A stretch of 9,145 nt of DNA from Sulfurimonadaceae bacterium (lineage in GTDB: Bacteria; Campylobacterota; Campylobacteria; Campylobacterales; Sulfurimonadaceae). The translations under genes were made by a program, and so were the position numbers. The notes under the pieces are model-generated. The model saw only the letters and a program-made list of their open reading frames with translations. It searched no databases and was not told the origin of the DNA. The DNA is taken from positions 1-9,145 of the forward strand of contig JAUWRZ010000053.1 of NCBI GenBank assembly GCA_030610325.1, in the 5' to 3' direction. The first letter of the stretch is position 1; each line of letters begins with the position of its first letter. This document shows, in pieces, positions 7,687 to 9,145 of the stretch.

Positions 7687-8280
7687 CTATGGGATCTTCG
7701 GTGGCTTGACCTTCTCACCTAAAAGAGCATAACTGTTTCCTACACGGGCAACAGGCTCGAGATCGATACTGAGTCGTTGTGGGTCTGTGATGTGCTTATC
7801 ATCTACATACTGATGTCTTATCTCGACTATCATCGGGATGGTCTTACTCTCTCCAAGGGAGATCTCCTGATAGAGTTCACAAAAAAAGGCTATTGGAGCC
7901 TCTTCTATCATCGGAGGAAAATCATTGAAGATACTTTTTGTCTTGATATTGAACGCTTCGGCCTCACTTTGAGAACTGTTAAGCTCTTTAGAACTAAAGT
8001 GCATCGTCTCAAGATGGGGTGTTGTGACCATACAGACAGTACACTTCTTACTGTTTCTTAGGTTTCTTAGGGTGTCTTTGGGAGTACCATCACTTTTGTG
8101 GCCGACAGAGAAGACCATGGTAGGCGGATTTGAAGAGAGTCCCGTAAAGTAGCTAAATGGTGCGATGTTGATGACCCCATCATCTTCTGTCACTACCCAT
8201 GCGATAGGTCGGGGGATGATACTTTGGCTCATCAGTTTATATCTCTCTATCGATGTCGCATCGCTGTAATCAAATAACAT
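7687..8280 (-). CDS. Flavin reductase family protein (FMN-binding split barrel)
   Basis: 197 residues, the usual size for the flavin-reductase-like (DIM6/NTAB) family. These cytoplasmic dimers bind FMN and often reduce flavin with NAD(P)H for a partner oxygenase or detoxification step. Family motifs appear in order: the start YKLMSQSIIPRPIAWVVT (14-31), NIAPFSYFTGLSSNPPTMVFSVG (38-60), and KDTLRN (68-73), which contacts the FMN phosphate. The C-terminal half holds PIAFFCEL (129-136) and the late barrel strand ARVGNSYALL (178-187). The ATG has an AAGGAG ribosome site. It lies 31 bases after the stop of the 134-residue gene on the same strand, so the two are probably cotranscribed. Substrate and partner cannot be read from the sequence; no oxygenase gene is adjacent. 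Confidence 0.88.
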   Translation of the reverse strand: MLFDYSDATSIERYKLMSQSIIPRPIAWVVTEDDGVINIAPFSYFTGLSSNPPTMVFSVGHKSDGTPKDTLRNLRNSKKCTVCMVTTPHLETMHFSSKELNSSQSEAEAFNIKTKSIFNDFPPMIEEAPIAFFCELYQEISLGESKTIPMIVEIRHQYVDDKHITDPQRLSIDLEPVARVGNSYALLGEKVKPPKIP

Positions 8281-8311
8281 ATATCTCCTTGGTCGATATG
8301 ATCATGACTCT

Positions 8312-8716
8312 TTAAGTCCCTGGCATGGTGACGATATCAAACTCTTTCTCGACATTTCGTGCCTCATATTGTGCCTGTTCCGCCGTTCGTTCTTTTCCAT
8401 CGTTCATCAGACCGACGATCCTTAGGTAATATTTTGCTTCAGCTCCTTCAATATCATCGATCACTGCACGGTTACAAAGAAACCTGTCACCGACTTCAAG
8501 GTCAGCCAATGCAGCTAGGATCATCTTTTTTGTCACTTCATCGATCCCCGGTTGTAGCGGCAGGGCTATGGCTCTTGTCATCATGATCTCAGCATAAGTC
8601 TGTACTCCCTGTATCTGGTTCTTCTCATCTGGTGTAAGGATAAAGTTCATAAAAATATCCTGGTTGGAATCATCGAGTGAGATGATCTGACTGTTTGTAA
8701 AGACACTTAGTGACAT
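8312..8716 (-). CDS. Conserved-looking hypothetical cytoplasmic protein
   Basis: 134 residues, not recognised. No signal peptide or membrane segment is present. The protein is acidic overall, with a helical middle (EVTKKMILAALADLE, 60-74), a single Cys at 81, and a C-terminal charged helix (RTAEQAQYEARNVEKEF, 110-126). The ATG has an AAGGAA ribosome site and a candidate -10 upstream. It is the first gene of a probable two-gene operon with the flavin reductase. It ends with TAA, the only terminal TAA among the genes with a visible stop. Its job may relate to the flavoprotein, but nothing in the sequence shows this. Confidence 0.75.
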   Translation of the reverse strand: MSLSVFTNSQIISLDDSNQDIFMNFILTPDEKNQIQGVQTYAEIMMTRAIALPLQPGIDEVTKKMILAALADLEVGDRFLCNRAVIDDIEGAEAKYYLRIVGLMNDGKERTAEQAQYEARNVEKEFDIVTMPGT

Positions 8717-8750
8717 CTATTTCCTTTTTATCGCTTATCTCAATGGTGCC

Positions 8751-8758
8751 ATTTTATC
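8751..8758 (-). promoter_or_regulatory. Candidate promoter -10 (GATAAAAT) of the 134-residue gene and flavin reductase
   Basis: GATAAAAT on the minus strand ends 34 bases before the ATG at 8716, the same -10 and the same spacing as at gyrB. It probably drives both genes of the operon. Confidence 0.5.
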
Positions 8759-8903
8759 AAAACTCTTTTGTGACTCTATGACTAATAGATCATTTCAGTC
8801 TCTCTTTCAGTCTTTCATCACCGTATACATATTATCAACACTTTTACTTTTTATACTCCAAATATAAGAGAGCGCAGTGAAGAGAGTCTGACTTAGACCT
8901 ATT

Positions 8904-8922
8904 TGCTCCTCTGAAAGGAGTA
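8904..8922 (+). promoter_or_regulatory. Hairpin that hides the ribosome site of the GGDEF gene
   Basis: CTCCT (8906-8910) is complementary to AGGAG (8916-8920), the Shine-Dalgarno of the downstream gene, across a five-base loop. One G-U and one T-A pair extend the stem outward. The hairpin would lower translation unless opened. The rest of the 8717-8926 gap holds the divergent promoter above and a short direct repeat TTTCAGTCT (8793-8801, 8805-8813), and no gene. Confidence 0.4.
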
Positions 8923-8926
8923 TGTG

Positions 8927-9145
8927 ATGAAGAGGGAAAAAAAAGATATTGACAGGATGGACGAGTATGATTATCAACAGATAAAAGATGAACTTGCTGA
9001 CTCTAAAAGTGAACTGTTAAAGCGATATTTTACTGATCATTCGACCCAGTTGCCCAATCATTACAGTCTGCGTGACGAACTTGAGAACAATGATGATTTT
9101 ACCTTTATTGTGATCCATATAGATAATTTTAAGATGTTAAATGAA
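8927..9145 (+). CDS. GGDEF-domain protein, N-terminal part (continues past window)
   Basis: Open from ATG 8927 to the window edge, 73 codons visible. The start is set by AAGGAG six bases upstream; the ATG at 8922 meets a stop at once. A short charged N-terminal helix (1-30) leads straight into a GGDEF domain start: FTDHSTQLPNHYSLRDEL (35-52), matching D-x-LTxLPNR, and FIVIHIDNFKMLNE (60-73), matching the metal-binding IDxFKxxND strand. No membrane segment or sensor domain precedes it. The GGDEF loop is outside the window, so diguanylate cyclase activity cannot be judged, but the Asp in HIDNF is kept. Confidence 0.82.
   Translation, partial: MKREKKDIDRMDEYDYQQIKDELADSKSELLKRYFTDHSTQLPNHYSLRDELENNDDFTFIVIHIDNFKMLNE

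Noticed and set aside
7777..8586. Plus-strand frames opposite the flavin reductase and the 134-residue gene
   Set aside because: The minus-strand genes have good ribosome sites and, for the reductase, clear motifs; the plus frames have neither.

Overview
The window is a chromosomal replication-origin neighbourhood from a moderately AT-rich bacterium, most likely a member of the Campylobacterota (Sulfurimonas/Sulfurovum-like; genus not determined). Three things support this: the order ruvC <-> dnaA - dnaN - gyrB, TTCAC-core DnaA boxes in both intergenic regions that flank dnaA (the bipartite origin known from this phylum), and several promoters with the phylum's GnTAnAAT -10 and no clear -35.

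Layout. Positions 1-919 (-) hold the 5' part of a two-TM protein with degenerate GGDEF and EAL domains. Its ATG overlaps the gyrB stop by one base. gyrB (919-3231, -) is intact. dnaN (3392-4459, -) has full length (355 codons) but is broken by an in-frame TAA at codon 64. The 4460-4631 gap carries DnaA boxes, a GC clamp, a run of DnaA-trios and an AT-rich unwinding element, so it is the likely unwinding origin (oriC2). dnaA (4632-5960, -) is intact. The divergent dnaA/ruvC gap (5961-6217) carries a second box cluster (oriC1) with overlapping divergent promoters. ruvC (6218-6706, +) is intact and ends base-to-base against a convergent gene for a small secreted protein (6707-7057, -).

The rest is accessory. 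It comprises a 66-residue NUMOD1-like putative DNA-binding protein with a His-rich tail (7259-7459, -), an AT-rich gap, a flavin-reductase-family protein (7687-8280, -) in a probable operon with an unrecognised 134-residue protein (8312-8716, -), and the first 73 codons of a GGDEF protein (8927 onward, +).

How the genes fit together: DnaA binds the box clusters on both sides of its own gene and opens the dnaA-dnaN gap. The clamp (DnaN) and gyrase (GyrB) follow in the same direction, and RuvC resolves Holliday junctions. The main anomaly is the nonsense codon in dnaN, which is normally essential. A single base change at position 4270 would restore a normal clamp, so a sequence error or a recent mutation must be excluded before anything more exotic is considered. 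No tRNA, rRNA, CRISPR or insertion sequence was seen.
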